DNA of 64,000 bases from Phoronis australis (GCA_002633005.1 NMRA01000256.1:200784-264783), one strand, 5' to 3'. Positions 22,701 to 32,825 are shown, counted from the first letter of the stretch. The notes: a model not told the origin generated them from the letters alone. Numbers and translations are program-made.

Positions 22701-22753
22701 TCTCGGATGCCGCAACATGACCACACCAGGAAGAGGGCAGCGTAGTACCACAT
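1537..22753 (-). CDS. Chimeric transmembrane receptor: usherin-type LamG-like/laminin-N head, 2 laminin-EGF, 3 plexin-type IPT, TM (3' incomplete)
   Basis: Predicted type I cell-surface receptor or adhesion protein. Coding exons in transcript order: 22753-22326, 21666-21507, 15082-14953, 13697-13552, 11272-11099, 10971-10799, 10481-10326, 8807-8540, 6925-6795, 6147-5974, 5312-5207, 4819-4520, 3680-3507, 1783-1537. Every junction keeps frame, sums to 2767 nt (922 codons plus one base), and every intron is GT-AG. Domain order: signal peptide (1-22), LamG-like (about 120-275), CRCP-type linker, laminin N-terminal (about 289-455), two laminin-EGF (456-545), three IPT (546-850), helix (about 865-888), short basic tail. 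The first 460 residues follow usherin in order and in linkers (REIEEVYSG, SCRCPPDF, VNGRCACNGHASNC); the IPT part follows plexin/MET. The last exon ends in phase 1 at a good donor, so further cytoplasmic exons must lie left of the window. Function is inferred from domains only. Confidence 0.85.
3080..3443. repeat. Tandem repeat, about 101-bp unit, four copies
   Basis: Units start near 3080, 3181, 3283 and 3384. Each carries 'gctaacgtg', 'gcgcgtcaac', 'tgacaggcttg(g/a)aattcca', 'aaagccaattaacgcgtt' and ends 'ctaga'; the fourth is truncated. It lies in the intron between exons 13 and 14 of the receptor gene. The unit is CpG-rich compared with its surroundings. Confidence 0.8.
3507..6925 (-). 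CDS. Receptor exons 9-13: three IPT/TIG domains, plexin/MET type
   Basis: Exons 6925-6795, 6147-5974, 5312-5207, 4819-4520 and 3680-3507. IPT1 opens SPHLTSIGPSYGPLAGGT and has VLVGDKFC and VVCRTG. IPT2 opens DPVIQRIEPLETFLRGG, has LHVYGSNLDSV and ends with CTV...MDCPTP. IPT3 begins inside the 300-nt exon: LGFILDGVPTYTNLSS matches the plexin FxxDGVxxLxNLS element, followed by GLRMNYGCAIEDYTVYVG, CAVTDL and IVCRPPESQP. The GGT turn, the G-x-N-L/G-L-R strand and the C-x-V...C-x-P-P closing are as in plexins and MET, where IPT domains form the membrane-proximal stalk. A sequencing gap (5485-5564) falls in the intron between exons 10 and 11 and does not break the frame. The last donor, AAG|GTCGGT, is weak but keeps frame. 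Confidence 0.86.
5485..5564. other. Assembly gap of 80 N next to a G homopolymer
   Basis: Eighty unknown bases preceded by poly-A and followed by twelve G. The flank 5593-5725 is a GC-rich foldback: 'accatgggcggtg' at its start is repeated inverted as 'caccgcccatggt' near 5652 and 'cgccgcccatggt' near 5707. Such structure probably stalled sequencing. The gap is intronic. Confidence 0.9.
7102..8399 (+). mobile_element. Kolobok-like DNA transposon, non-autonomous, copy 1
   Basis: A 1298-bp element bounded by TTAA on both sides (7098-7101, 8400-8403). The ends are AAGGCGAAGGCAACC and its complement, and inverted repeats continue inward for about 300 bp each (roughly 7102-7412 and 8095-8399), with shared landmarks 'gattatccca', 'ctccggaagtgacgtttt' and 'cagtcagactgtgagag'. 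TTAA duplication together with a THAP protein is the hallmark of the Kolobok superfamily. No transposase frame is present between the arms; only a broken THAP gene. Confidence 0.72.
7371..7789 (+). pseudogene. THAP-domain protein of copy 1, frameshifted
   Basis: ATG at 7371 gives MPRCCCVPGCTHYR, the start of a THAP C2CH zinc finger, then runs out of frame; the rest resumes in another frame as FHRFPKDD, RRTWLARSCEE, QSSGEHF and LKKGS. The frameshift lies between the first cysteine pair and RFPKD, near 7415. The intact relative at 52723-53145 shows the correct join. THAP domains bind DNA in P-element- and Kolobok-type transposases. The start codon lies inside the left inverted repeat. Confidence 0.72.
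8540..8807 (-). CDS. Receptor exon 8: two laminin-EGF repeats
   Basis: One 268-nt exon. It opens RCACNGHASNC, the standard join of domain VI to the first laminin-EGF repeat, continues CHCQQNTRGVNCEICERGYF and CVPCRCHPAG, and ends at GQCNC...LPSDC. The first repeat has the expected eight-cysteine spacing; the second stops after its first half. Usherin has ten such repeats at this point and netrins three. The donor is TGT|GTACGT (phase 0), followed directly by the IPT exon at 6925. Confidence 0.85.
9341..9491. mobile_element. Small foldback MITE, about 150 bp
   Basis: Outer inverted repeats 'gacagggtagagttca' and 'tgaactctaccctgtc', with a second nested complementary pair ('ggcgagaaaaacctagcc' against 'ggctagcctttttgtg'). 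No coding capacity. It lies in the intron between exons 7 and 8 of the receptor gene. Confidence 0.55.
10326..11272 (-). CDS. Receptor exons 5-7: laminin N-terminal (domain VI) module, usherin type
   Basis: Exons 11272-11099, 10971-10799 and 10481-10326. Key stretches are LCATND, NVVSRLAYDSTPSLINDG, TTWTSS, IVMDLKQDFE, TEWKTWVKFATFCDG and FGVQEIAVNGR. In usherin the same places read YCIPND, NRVSRLNPEAHPLSFVNDND, TSWVSN, VTISVDLENGQYQV, LDWEDWQYFARNCG and YAVDEITISGR. The module is about 167 residues, shorter than the 230-250 usual for laminin N-terminal domains, so part of the middle is missing or strongly diverged. In netrins, laminins and usherin this module mediates polymerisation or binding to matrix partners; a matching role here is inference. 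Confidence 0.83.
12597..12897 (+). pseudogene. Transposon-associated gene remnant with acidic N-terminus and YFEP motif
   Basis: ATG 12597 (context 'acaATGG', about 45 bp after a CRE-like TGACGTCA at 12551) gives MAETREFESDDD, then an in-frame stop, then EQELNEYYEETYG; after a frame change the text is FYFEPYELDPPARE. The YxFEP motif in an acidic context resembles the N-terminus of the cysteine-rich 'P2X7-like' proteins often carried by invertebrate transposons; this match is from memory and tentative. It is convergent with the THAP fragment beside it, so both may come from one dead element. Confidence 0.35.
12878..13175 (-). pseudogene. THAP-domain gene fragment, second type, frameshifted
   Basis: Minus-strand reading gives KRCVSGGCSNSSQ and VSVF in one frame, then PKDTKVAQKWHDFVRR, LCSAHFEDSCF and a stop after DEGLVQ in the next. 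Together they have the C-x4-C start, the PKD-x-W segment and the C-x2-H-F ending of a THAP domain, with a frame change at the expected RFP triplet. It is a different lineage from the Kolobok-linked THAP copies: it keeps the third zinc cysteine. Confidence 0.65.
13552..22753 (-). CDS. Receptor exons 1-4: signal peptide and LamG-like jelly-roll domain
   Basis: Exon 1 starts at ATG 22753; MWYYAALFLVWSCCG is a clear signal peptide with likely cleavage near GSAS. The exon is cysteine-rich and ends at a CG|GTATGC donor (22326). Exon 2 (21666-21507) carries the core WVMQC...LGRWTHVTLQ; exon 3 (15082-14953) carries VTVSIDGVQTW; exon 4 (13697-13552) carries VFLGHIQDFRFYEKIL then REIEEVYSG and SCRCPPDF. 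These match the order of the LamG-like domain and following linker in usherin, where the equivalent text is FVGRMQDFRLYQVALTNREI. Phases 2, 0, 1 and 0 agree across the junctions. A pyrimidine-rich acceptor about 45 bases upstream of the ATG suggests a noncoding first exon further right; I could not place it securely. Confidence 0.82.
15162..17895. repeat. Array of a dispersed repeat carrying CACTAGGGGGCGC-type motifs
   Basis: A unit of about 0.5 kb is repeated with divergence: 'gccactaggggg...', 'gtcggatccgtc', 'aatacacttgct', 'ggtttaggagatacagcc', 'tgccaattttcat', 'ccaaatttcatgaaaatcc'. A copy starting near 15162 ('aacgcaggaactttgaaatgcgcccac') ends near 16828 with a 'gacgccggac' microsatellite and 'gatgacggcataatgcgctcacatataa'. 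More units continue to 17895. The same start and end flank the copy at 36981-38082; a shorter copy lies at 42640-43030. I see no open frame or reverse-transcriptase motif, so the class is unknown. Confidence 0.7.
17945..18076 (+). mobile_element. Penelope-like element fragment (end of GIY-YIG endonuclease region)
   Basis: One frame reads ATGHSISLASSRILAREQ then NWHTRKLKEAINI and RPLLNRDRG. The pattern TGH...REQ-x-W-x-x-R-K-x-K-E-A-I...P-x-LNRD-G is the C-terminal signature of GIY-YIG-bearing Penelope-like retroelements. The frame starts without ATG and is cut by an N at 18077 and a run of C, so it is only a remnant. Confidence 0.5.
18254..18483. mobile_element. Right arm of a third Kolobok-like copy
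   Basis: From 'gaccgaacttatcacaaccgagg' to 'ggttgccttcacct' it matches the right inverted repeat of the elements ending at 8399 and 53770, and is followed by TTAA (18484-18487). The left part is missing; the boundary lies close to the N at 18077 and the poly-C run, so part of the loss could be an assembly effect. Confidence 0.68.
18540..20199. mobile_element. TTAA-flanked DNA transposon, 1.66 kb, non-autonomous
   Basis: Ends AGGAGCATGCCACCC (left) and GGGTGGCATTCTCCT (right) are inverted repeats differing at one base, both next to TTAA (18536-18539 and 20200-20203). Inside, on the plus strand, MATRNPDLGRARAHQSR starts at 19640, and about 70 bp on a shifted frame reads FTGYQFEQEYSDEEILKRRR. 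The Y-x-F-E-x-x-YSDEE stretch resembles the N-terminus of transposon-borne 'P2X7-like' proteins (tentative). An inner tandem pair at 19010-19100 shares 'ggccagtggctc'. No transposase was recognised. Confidence 0.6.
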
Positions 22754-25700
22754 GACGAATTTACGTCTATACTTGCAACAATGGTAGTTACAGCTGTAAA
22801 ATAAATATGGTTATCACTTAAGTAAATACTTGAAACGGCATGTTGATAAAACTCAATGAGGTTAAGACGCAAATATAGGCCTATCAGGGTGTGCGCGTGC
22901 ATTGAAACAGATGTTACATAGCTTTATAGAATCAGTTTAGAGATCATTATCGTTTTACGGCCAAAACGCATTTTGCGAGTTTTGTTGGGTGAGGCAGACT
23001 GATTAATAAAAGTTATTATCAGCTTTGGATCGACCAGAGCTACAAAACCATAAAACCCGACATTTATTGAAACCAAGGCCAGTTTATTTGCCAATGATAT
23101 ATGCTAAATCCCGTTTATTGAGTGAGATTTTGCTTAGTCAGAAGGGCGTTTGGTTGCTACAAGCGAAGGTTCCGGTTTCGAATGTGCACTAGCGGTGTTC
23201 TCAGAAAACCACATTCCGCCGATAACGCCACATTATCAATGTCCTCTTTCGTTGCTTGATAGATTGAATATTATATCGATGACAATTTGATTGCAGCCAA
23301 CACACCGTTTCATTTATCGCAGGTCCTTTGATTTTGTTCTGTACAGTATACGGTATCTGATGCCCGCACACTACTCGAACTAAATGCTGGGGGTGTTCTT
23401 CCTCAGTTATAACCAACGGGAAGTTAGGCAGGGTGATGAGATATCAATCCTTGAAATAGGACCTTTTTAGAATCTCCTTTAAGGAAAACGTCTCGTAATG
23501 CATCTAGCCTCATATAGCTATTAAATAAATCCCTCGGAGGAGTTATTTTGAAAAATGTCACCGTTTGATTGAACTGTCTAGGTCATAAGAATTAAAAAAG
23601 GTGCTTCATTCTGGTTAACGATGCATGTTAAATAATTGCTATCTTTTTAATTGCAGCCAACTAACATTGTTGTATCACGACATATCACAGGTTACAGTAA
23701 AACGCCTGGAATAAACCTTGTGACACTTTTGCGGCTGAATCTAACTTGCCGGGTCATATTTGAAGCAAAAACTAACCTGGTACACTCAAGCTTTGAAATC
23801 AGTTGCGAATTGGGATGGGAACGAAATGGGTACTGCACCGACAATACCCAAGTTGTTTTTGTCTAAAGACACGGGTTTAATGCACCTCTCCTAACTTAAA
23901 AGCGTTCAATGATCTAAATGTTACTCTAATTATGTAGATATTTCAATGTCTAAAGTAATAAAAAATGAAACTAGTGATAGGTCTATATATGTAAGAGTAG
24001 AAATTCCGTTGTTTGTGGGTTTAAACTTGACGAAAGAAAACCGATAAGCTCAAATTCTGCTTGTCGTCATCTCCCAGTCTGCTCGAACCGAAGTTTTGTA
24101 TGAACCCGCTTAAGTGACGGGGCCTGGGTTTGCTCACCTTCGTCATTCCCACGATGGCGCGGTCTTTGGGAGGAAGGCTTACGACATAATTCAGGGTGTT
24201 CCAAAGTTCACGTATTGATGCTCACAATGACCTTGTTTGTGTGTGTGTGCGTACCGTAAATGAAATTAGAGCATTGTGGAGGCCGGCTGTCTGCTCCTAA
24301 ACGTTTCGGAATGAATGGAGATACATACGTACATGCATGCAGGCATACATACACACATGCATGCATGCATATATACATACATGCATACATACACACATAC
24401 GTACATATATACATGGAGTAAATTCAATATTGAGGTGGCTGTCTTCTCATGAAATTAACCCAAAGACCCCTCGTAGAACTAGTTACAAGACCTCGGGCCT
24501 AATCTTTGGAAGGCCCTTAGCTAGTCATAATTAGCACTCTTTCACTGATGGCTGCATTCATTTTATTATGAGGCCCGGTCTAAGCAGCCGCTCATGTCGC
24601 CCGTAGCCACCTCGACCAAATCTCGACTGAGGGGAACGTTAAGTTATTTTACCGTGTATCAAAATTACTGCACACAAATGCAATGCCTTTTGAACAATTG
24701 GAACACTGGGGGACGTTTTCTAATGGATGCACTGAAGTGTACACTAATAATTATGTATTTCTAATGCACTAACTACTTCACGAGTAACCCAACTAACAGT
24801 GCCATGGTACTGCCGGGTAGCTCATGATAACCTGGGAGTAATATACTCCCTAGTAGGGAGTGGAAACTTTGATATTGGTCCTAGCTATAACCTGTAAATT
24901 CAACTATGCGGTGCCGTTTTTCTCCCTCCAATATACAAAGAAAACGATTAGCGTGTTCTCTATAGCTGTATCGAGGTGGATTCCCATATACCTGGTGGGA
25001 ACAGACGGCTACCGTGACCATAGCGGTGCCGCTGATCCGCATTGAGGATTTCATACATCCATCGGCAAGTCAACTGAAGGCGATATTTAGTACTGCGTTA
25101 CGGGCTGGATTCGAATGAAAATGACAGACAAATTTTGTATACTTACCTTTGCACCATGCAATTCCGCCGGTGGCCAACGCGCACATAAATAAATGTCATG
25201 GACAATGCCGTAAATATTGAGTTCACCCGTCACCGCATGAATAAGTTTGAATAGAATGGATGTGGACGTTGTTATAATCGATGACAACGAATCACAGGCC
25301 GCTCTCGTCTGTTTCCTTGTCCGAGGAGCACCACCCAAACCATTGGTAATTTCCTTTGCATTTCAGTAAAATTCACACTTTCGGTGCTCCAAATGGTGGA
25401 ACTGGTGATTAATTCTCAACTGAAATTGGGAAATTACTCATAACTGGCATTTACTTTGTGAGTGCTACTCCGAACAGTAGGCTGTGCATTCTGACTCAAC
25501 ATGAGCCACTCTGACAGTTGGAACTCAGGGACAGGCACGGAGAAGTGGCTCGGGTGCCCCAATAAGCTACTTTTGAATTCTCATAAAATTTGGGGAAAAA
25601 GTGCTACTCAGTGCCTATCGGAACTAAATGCTTAAAATAAATTCGGATAACACATGACAAGATCTATATCTCTGCGTCCAGTAGGTCACATTAAAAGACA

Positions 25701-26440
25701 GTTATTTGGCATAGCCAGAACCCGAATCAATGAACTGACCTGGTTAGTCTGCATTTCTCTAGAATGGAGATTTTAAATGTACGAAATGTGTGATGACAAG
25801 CTTTGGTTTTCAAATTCAAGTGATACCAACTGATTACCGTAACCAGTCGTGTCATCTATAACAATCCTTTAGCACGCTCGCTAATGAATCTCGGCTTGTA
25901 ATCCTAGCTGTAGAAAAATCAAAAACCGTGACTGAAGTAGTGTGCTTTCGCAGCGGACAGCTTTGACCCTCACGTAATCCATCCCTGCTATCAAACCAAT
26001 GGCCTTACAAAACAAGGCATGCATATGCATTCGTTTAAAAATTACGACAGTCTTTTTTAGTACTTTAAACGTGATTTTTGTTATTAACGGATATCAACGT
26101 TTAACAATGTTTTGGAAACAGCAATGCTTTGCAAACTCTTGCAAATCCTTACCTCATTGAGTTTGATTCAGATTGCTTTGGCGAGTTGGACGACTGCGTT
26201 GAGAGACCGACTTGCCTCAAACAACTATTTATGACAAATGGGAGGACCACGTTTTAGTTGAAAGGGAGCAATGGTTTCATCTTTCCTAGTGTTTGGTTAG
26301 TGAACATTGCACACTGGCAGGTGACGGAAATAATATCAATCAATTCATTTCTGTAATCATACCGTGAATAATATGCTTACAAGGAAGTCTCACATGTCTA
26401 GAGATATACGTGAATTTTCATCGCTCGTCCTTCTGAGCGG
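22754..26440. other. No gene recognised; upstream flank of the receptor gene
   Basis: This stretch should contain the promoter and any noncoding first exon of the receptor. A GTAAGT donor on the minus strand at 25141-25146 (exon side 25147) is a possible noncoding exon end but cannot be supported further. A tetranucleotide microsatellite (catg/tacatac) lies at 24320-24415 and a small palindrome 'gggagtaatatactccc' near 24835. Nothing else was identified. Confidence 0.4.
24320..24415. repeat. Microsatellite (ATAC/ATGC)n
   Basis: Roughly 95 bases made of interspersed 'atac' and 'atgc' tetramers. Simple-sequence repeat with no coding meaning. Confidence 0.85.
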
Positions 26441-26449
26441 CCTCTACCA

Positions 26450-27190
26450 GGATCAATGAGAGCGCAAAATACCACATCTCACGATTTCTCAGGGGCCGGA
26501 CCTCCGTTTCTAAACATCATAAATTTAATAAGTTTACAGACATGCTCCATTCCTGACAGAACTTATTTAAAGCACACAGTAGTTTTTGCAGTTAACTGGA
26601 GCGTAAGCGCACAAGGTCGTATCGTCGGCATAACTGTATGACAATACTTTTACATCAGAGACATTTTGACTTAAAAATACCATCGTCATTACTAGAGTGG
26701 ATACATTCTATAAATTCATTCAAATACAATGTAAACAAAAGAGGGCCTAACAAACAACCTTGCCTAGTGCCAATATTGAAATCAAAAGCAGCAATTTTAC
26801 CAGTCCGCGCTCTCACAAACGTCCGAAGTTTGCTATACGTTGATTGTAAAGTTTTTAAAAAATCACCTTGAACTCCAACATTTTTTAATCTGAGCCAAAG
26901 CAACTGATGGGGAATATTGTTTAATGCTTTAGAAAAATCAGTGAATGCACAGTAGAAACGATGTCCTTGTTTGCTTATGTACTTTTGAACTATAGTTGAC
27001 AATGTAAAAATTTGGTCGACAGTGCTGTATACCTTTCGGAACCTTGCTTGACATTCAAACAATTTAATATTCTCCATGGCCCAATCAGTAAGGCGCACAT
27101 TCAAATTTTTGTAAAAAAGTTTCCAATCACTGGCAGAAGTAAAATGATCACCGAAACGTGTTAGCCACGGTGTTACGGCGGTCTTCATTA
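26450..27190 (-). mobile_element. Decayed non-LTR retrotransposon: reverse transcriptase fragment
   Basis: One minus-strand frame holds 177 codons with the ordered motifs of a LINE reverse transcriptase: ECQARFRKVYSTVDQIF, FCAFTDFSKALNNIPHQLL (as FYCAFTDFSKALNNI), and TRQGCLLGPLLFTLYLNEF. After a frame change the catalytic box follows as SYSYADDTTLCAY (near 26600-26640), and further shifts give CQEWSMSVN and FMMFRNGG, the usual thumb-side text. At least two frameshifts make it inactive. The endonuclease and the 3' end were not seen. The clade (Jockey/CR1-like) is a guess. Confidence 0.85.
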
Positions 27191-30100
27191 CTGGAACAGA
27201 TGTTGCCGAGAACTGACCATTGTCCGCTAATGTATAATAATATTTTGTGAGTGAGATAATTGTTGATGTGTCATCCTGATTATAATGAAAAATCTAAGTT
27301 AATCAAATGCGTCTGGACATTTCTAGCTTGCTTCAGTTACGGTGAATAATGCTACAGTTCAACATTGGAACCAATATGAGTATTCGCTTAGGTCCAACTA
27401 ACTGGAGTTGGCCGAAAACACAGAATATCAGGAACAAGATGCATCATTAGGCCCATGTTATCGCCAGATCGACCAGTTACGTGCCCATTGGTAAGAAAAA
27501 TTCTCTCTTGGAGCCGTCTGAATTGCGCCGAAACACTACTCAATTGTGATATTCCGCCGTTTGTTAGAAAATAATTGGAATTGTATCAACTGAATCGCGT
27601 TTTGTGCCGAGAAAAGAAGTACGGAACAAATTATATAAGAGTATAGGAACAAATTATATAAGAGTCTAGAAAAAATGTCCAAACTTGGAGCATCATATCT
27701 AATAAATGATTTATAAGATTCAAATGAAACTTTCAGATATTATGCTCTATACTATGTAAATGACTGTTTTTCAAAGGATTATTGGGAATTGTTTTTAAGA
27801 TGGGTCACTTTTGCAAGATGGGCTATGATTGAAACAGAAACAAAACAATGAGTTTAAAAACTATAACAGCGTTTTTTGAGCTTTCATGAAAACATATATC
27901 AAATGAAAATTGGTCATGTGATTGATTGCCTTGATTTGCATTGAATATATCTTTAATTTCTTTTTTGCTAAAGTTTACTGAAGACTGGTCACATTACATA
28001 ATCAATCACAGTTTGCATAATTGATATGAAGTCAAACATCAAATTCTACAGGCTTTCTGTTTCAGGAAATTTATATCTGTTTGAGTTGAAGTTTAAGTTT
28101 TGTAGATGTTAAGTTGGGGAAATACACAAGGTTGTCGATAAGGTTCCACATAACCTGATGAAATAAGGACCGACGAGCGCTCTTTGAGGGAGAGTTGTCT
28201 AGATGTACCTACTGGCCATGAATAAGCATAGACATCGAGCTATAAATGTATTGTAATCGATTTGACTGTCGTTTTTCCTGACTGTATTATAAGCACAGTG
28301 TTATCGACTGCTTCTAGCACGCCGAGTAGTTTTCTGATTGCTGACTAAGTGTTACAACCTCTTAGATGTCATGTAAACAGGCCACACAGTGCCCAGAAAC
28401 ACTCCGACTTTGTTTATCGGAGAAGACAGCTAGTAAAGAAATCTTTCTCCGGTGTATTCTTCCTTTGTTTGTTTTGTAGAAAACAAACAGCGGTGTGCAA
28501 ACACATCTTTTGTATTATCAAGAGGGCAATTTCCGGTGGAAGAATAGGACCTTCAAAGCATTTTACATTTGTGTGGTTTTGTTTATGTAGAATCTGATCG
28601 ACTAGTCTGTACATTTAGCCAAATATCTAGAGCATCATGGGATTGAACTCATCAAAAGTACATCTTTTCCGAAAGGATAAATTCTGACTTTACACCAATC
28701 GTGACATTAATTAGGTCACTTGACATTATCTTTTGATGGAAATTTAGCGAAAGGGGTGCAACAGGATCAATATAAATGTTCTAGATAAGTTCTCAAAGAA
28801 GCTGTTACAAAATTCCAAATTATCGTTTCATTTTCGACATGTAACTATAATTTTTTCATCAAAATCATATCCGACTCCTGGTTTTTAATAGCCTCTCAAT
28901 ATTCAACAGCGGGATAAAAAACAGTTCATAATATCATATTAGAGGACAGTATTATCTGAAAGTTTTATATGAATACGATCAACAGTTTCTGAGATAGATG
29001 TTCCGAAGTCGGACAAAATCCGGCGGACAATTCTCTATGGTCCCACAAAACCTTAAGTGGCGCCGTCTCTTGATCGTGGCTCAGATTACGTAAATACGCA
29101 AAATGATACTTATAAAGGGGGCTAAATTTACTCTTTTTACTTCTTCTGGCGGTCATCAGTGAGAGCCCCATGTCTAAAATTAGCCTGTGCCCGGACTACA
29201 ACAATCACCTTTTCGTCGATAAAGCCTTACCCAAAGTTGTAAAACGTCATGTTGCCGTGCCCCTTTTTGCTTCGAAATAAAAGTACAGTACCTCTATAGG
29301 CCTACCGTGTAAATCAATTCAGATCGGGTGGTATCACTGAATTGTAACTTCGCCGTTTTCACTTTTTTCTGTACTGAGCAGCACAGACTTTTTGACTTAT
29401 TCTACCTTTGCTACACACCCAATTATCGGGGGGAGGGGGGCACATATGTGACTAGTCACTTGGGGAGGAATCCAGTGCACTCACTGCATTTAACGTTGTG
29501 CCACGCTATTTGCGTTCACCCCACTCGCGACCACCGATTTTGTGCTCGCTCAATGCCCAACTCATCAGGCGGCATCCGTTTCGCCAGTATCAGTTCAAAA
29601 TCACAATAGCCCTAACCGTAACTCTCTGCAACAGGGTGCGCCCCCTCCACACACCTGAAATGAGTAACAACCAATTCCACCACGATTTCGGTGCAGCTTG
29701 CCAGTTTCGTATTGTCACTATAGCACAATTTCCACGTCAAAAACATAAGATATTCATTGAAAACCAGTTTATTTGACGGATTTTTCACAGTGCACCATTA
29801 CAAATTAAGTAAACCCCCAATCGATAACTTACATCAAAACATTCATTAAAACACACAGTGTGACCACATTCCGTATGAGCGCATTAGAAAAAATTAAGTG
29901 GGCCACTACACTCGGTTATTACAAATACAACAGTAATGGGTGGTTAAGCGCTTGTGGCCAAATAAAACTGAAGACACCGCTGACGTCTTCTGCCAGACAC
30001 AGTCATGACGCTGGCAGATTACACTGCACTCGGTTAACAACTACAATGTCAAGGACCAAAGCCAAAACATCAAATGGATCATACAGTACTATAAGTCATT

Positions 30101-32820
30101 TTACAACTGCTACCAAATGATGCAGCGAGATCAGTAATGACTAACGAGAAAAATCCGACACTTAATTTACTTAATACAAACGGGACATTTTGACGGACGC
30201 TGTGGATAGCTACTATACTATACAGTCAACGCCGCGGGGACACTAGAATTGGGTGACTATAGCGAGGTATCTGCGGATGGTCATACTAGAAGAGCAGAAA
30301 GTAATCAGAATATTGCTAACCGATCTTACGACCTGAAATCTGTCTTTGGCATTTCTACAGAGATAAAGGTTTCAAAATTTCCCCTCATTACCCATGAGCT
30401 TTTGTAGGCAAGGTTGGCAACACTCGAGTTTGGTGTAGCAAGATTACACACAGCTATAGACGCTGGATAACATGACCTTGGGGTCTCATCTCTGTACTCG
30501 AAAATTAACTAATTGTATGTCACCTTTAATGTAAACTTACAGATTTGTATTCCATAGTGCAACATGATTGGTTAAAATTCGAGTATCAGTGATCCTAGAC
30601 CCTGAAGGTGTTGTTAGCAAAATCTTTAGATTTGAGATTGTGTGTACCACACCAGTAAGAAGACAATGCCCTTTGCAAATGAATACACGAAAAACCAAAC
30701 TACATTGTCTGCTGTTTGACTCACTCCACACAGAGCATTACAGAGTCTAATGTACGATTCCTAAAACTGAAAAGTGATCCTGCATTTAAACCAGCACTGC
30801 AATCAACAGTGGCTAAAGATATAAATTCATAACAACGGGTGTCTCTAAATCATTACAGCCTTCTGTTAAAATTGCTGGTGGTCCCCTTTGCACTAATTTT
30901 TATTGCCATGCCTACAATTCTGAGGTACGGAAATTATATTGTACCTGGTTAAAGATAAATTAAAAAACTTTCAGCATGCATGGGTACTGTAAATTCGCAT
31001 GAACAACATATACACATTCACAGTGCTCTGCTTGGACACCAGACACGATGCCTGGTAAATAGACAGCATCAACAAAAGCTTTTCAATTTGAAAACACTGG
31101 ACATTGCACTGGATGCCAACTGCAGAACTGAAACATGTGGCACATAACAACTGTTTTGCTGTAACCTATTAAAGATAATACGCAGCTAGAGTTAAAGTAA
31201 TGTAAAGTCATTGACCACTATCCTTAGCTATTGTTCATTTGAGAGACAAGCTTATTTACAACAGACCGTCCGCTATATTGCAAATAACATCCTGTGAAAT
31301 ACAACGTACTGCGGTCAATCTTCATCAACATTTTTCCCAACCCAAAAATCACATCTAAGCCCAGTAACATACAAAACAAAGTCACTGTTGCAAAAAAAGA
31401 GCAGTTTAATTCAAAAGTTAATGCTTCTGACAACTAATTACTGAGGACGAGCAAACTGGGGAGAAATGAAAGCAACCCAATTTCGTAGGAAGACTCAGCT
31501 CTGCTTTGTACACACATCTCAATTATGCATCATCATGATTTCGTCATTCTTAAGCCATTTACATATTATCTTAGGCAATTAAACATATTTAACACCTGTG
31601 CGAAGGCACATTCTCAACAATTAAGCCATAACAAATCCCTGCATGTAACTTGCATCTAATCGTGCAAGATTTCCTGTGAATAACCCTGGACAATATTCCC
31701 AAAAGACTAACTATATCTTATTTTTTCTCCTTTTTACAACAGATGTCAGACCCAGTACAGGCCAAATATCAGACAAAAACATTTTTCCTATCCTATTGGT
31801 GTACCTCAGGAGTAAATTCCACTTGCATTTAGCAGCCAAGACCCTGTGAGTTCCAGGTCATTTTGTCTGATTATTTTGGCATATACTGTAAATCCATAGC
31901 AGAAGACAATAAACCAGATCATCACCAAAGCAACGACAAAAACACCTGTGAATACATTCAACAATTTACCCAAGAAAACAAAACAAAACACGATCTTTCC
32001 GATTGGAAACTGAAAAGGTTCATTTCTGATAACAAGTGAAAAATTCACCATGCAGCCAAGTAAATTACATCTAACGGGCCCAAAATTTTTGTTTATTCCA
32101 AGAGAAAACTTGGGGAAAATTTATCATACTTTGCCATGTCTTACAACACAACAACAAAAACTGTACAATGTTGTTTAGATAGCAGCATTTATTGACTGCA
32201 GCTTATTCTATGTACAAGTCAAAATAGATTTACAACATTCGGGCACTAGCTCCACCTAGTGGTCTTATTCAGAGATACTATTCAACCCTTGACAACCATT
32301 AATATTAACATTCTTAACAGCATGGATAGGAATTACGCCTACAGAAACCCTCAAAAATAAACCAACAGTATCCAAGGGCTGTGTATCTACGATCCCTTCA
32401 CCTAATTTTATTCATAAACTTTGTATTAAGTCCACGAGAAATACTGAAAAGTTGATGAAAAGTCAACAAGATTCCAGTATCTTTCAAAATTTTTTAGCTA
32501 TTCCTGGTTGTTAACCTTGAGAAAAATCCAGGACACAGTCAAATAAAAAGTGGCAGATCACTGTTCAAAAGTCAACTAAATCAAACTATCTATGACTCTT
32601 TAACCAATACTTGTTTGTGACCTTTTATAAAAGTCCAGAGGAAATACATGAAGACAGGTCACCCAAAACACAACAAAAACTAGAAAATCTATGCCTTTCT
32701 GCCTATCCTTTTCTAATGAACTTTGTACAAAGTCTAAAAGACATGGATAAAATTGGCAAATTTAACAAAAGTCAACAAAATCCTTCAAGTATCAAAGCCT
32801 CCCATATCTATCTTCGCATG
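27191..32820. other. No gene recognised; intergenic DNA and 3' UTR side of LMAN2
   Basis: Contains a copy of an old dispersed repeat (27675-28105) and a short tandem 'aacaaattatataagagt' near 27630. Between 31200 and 32820 the minus strand is the likely 3' UTR of LMAN2; TTTATT (AATAAA on the minus strand) occurs at 32188-32193 and 32092-32097. Short hydrophobic frames (for example 31806-32051) look like chance translation of AT-rich DNA. Confidence 0.4.
27675..28105. repeat. Old dispersed repeat, also at 40120-40560, 40620-41060 and 58830-59260
   Basis: The copies share the order 'aacttggagcatcatgtct', 'gattcacatgaaac', 'actgttctc(c/t)aaaa', 'gttaagaattg', 'gcatgaaaggt', 'atatcaaatg' and 'ctttctactttcag'. 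A partial tail is at 3815-3970. The family is strongly diverged, has no visible termini or coding frame, and its class is unknown. Confidence 0.6.
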
Positions 32821-32825
32821 TAAAC

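Noticed and set aside
23651-23866. Plus frame after an acceptor-like site, ending SCELGWERNGYCTDN
   Set aside because: Looked like an extracellular last exon, but no partner exon, donor or family match was found nearby.
25087-25338. Possible noncoding first exon of the receptor ending at an AAG|GTAAGT donor (25147)
   Set aside because: The donor is good, but there is no independent evidence for transcription or an upstream boundary; GTAAGT occurs by chance at this density.
31806-32051. 81-codon hydrophobic minus frame
   Set aside because: AT-rich translation gives F/V/L runs by chance; it sits in the expected LMAN2 3' UTR and has no recognised family.
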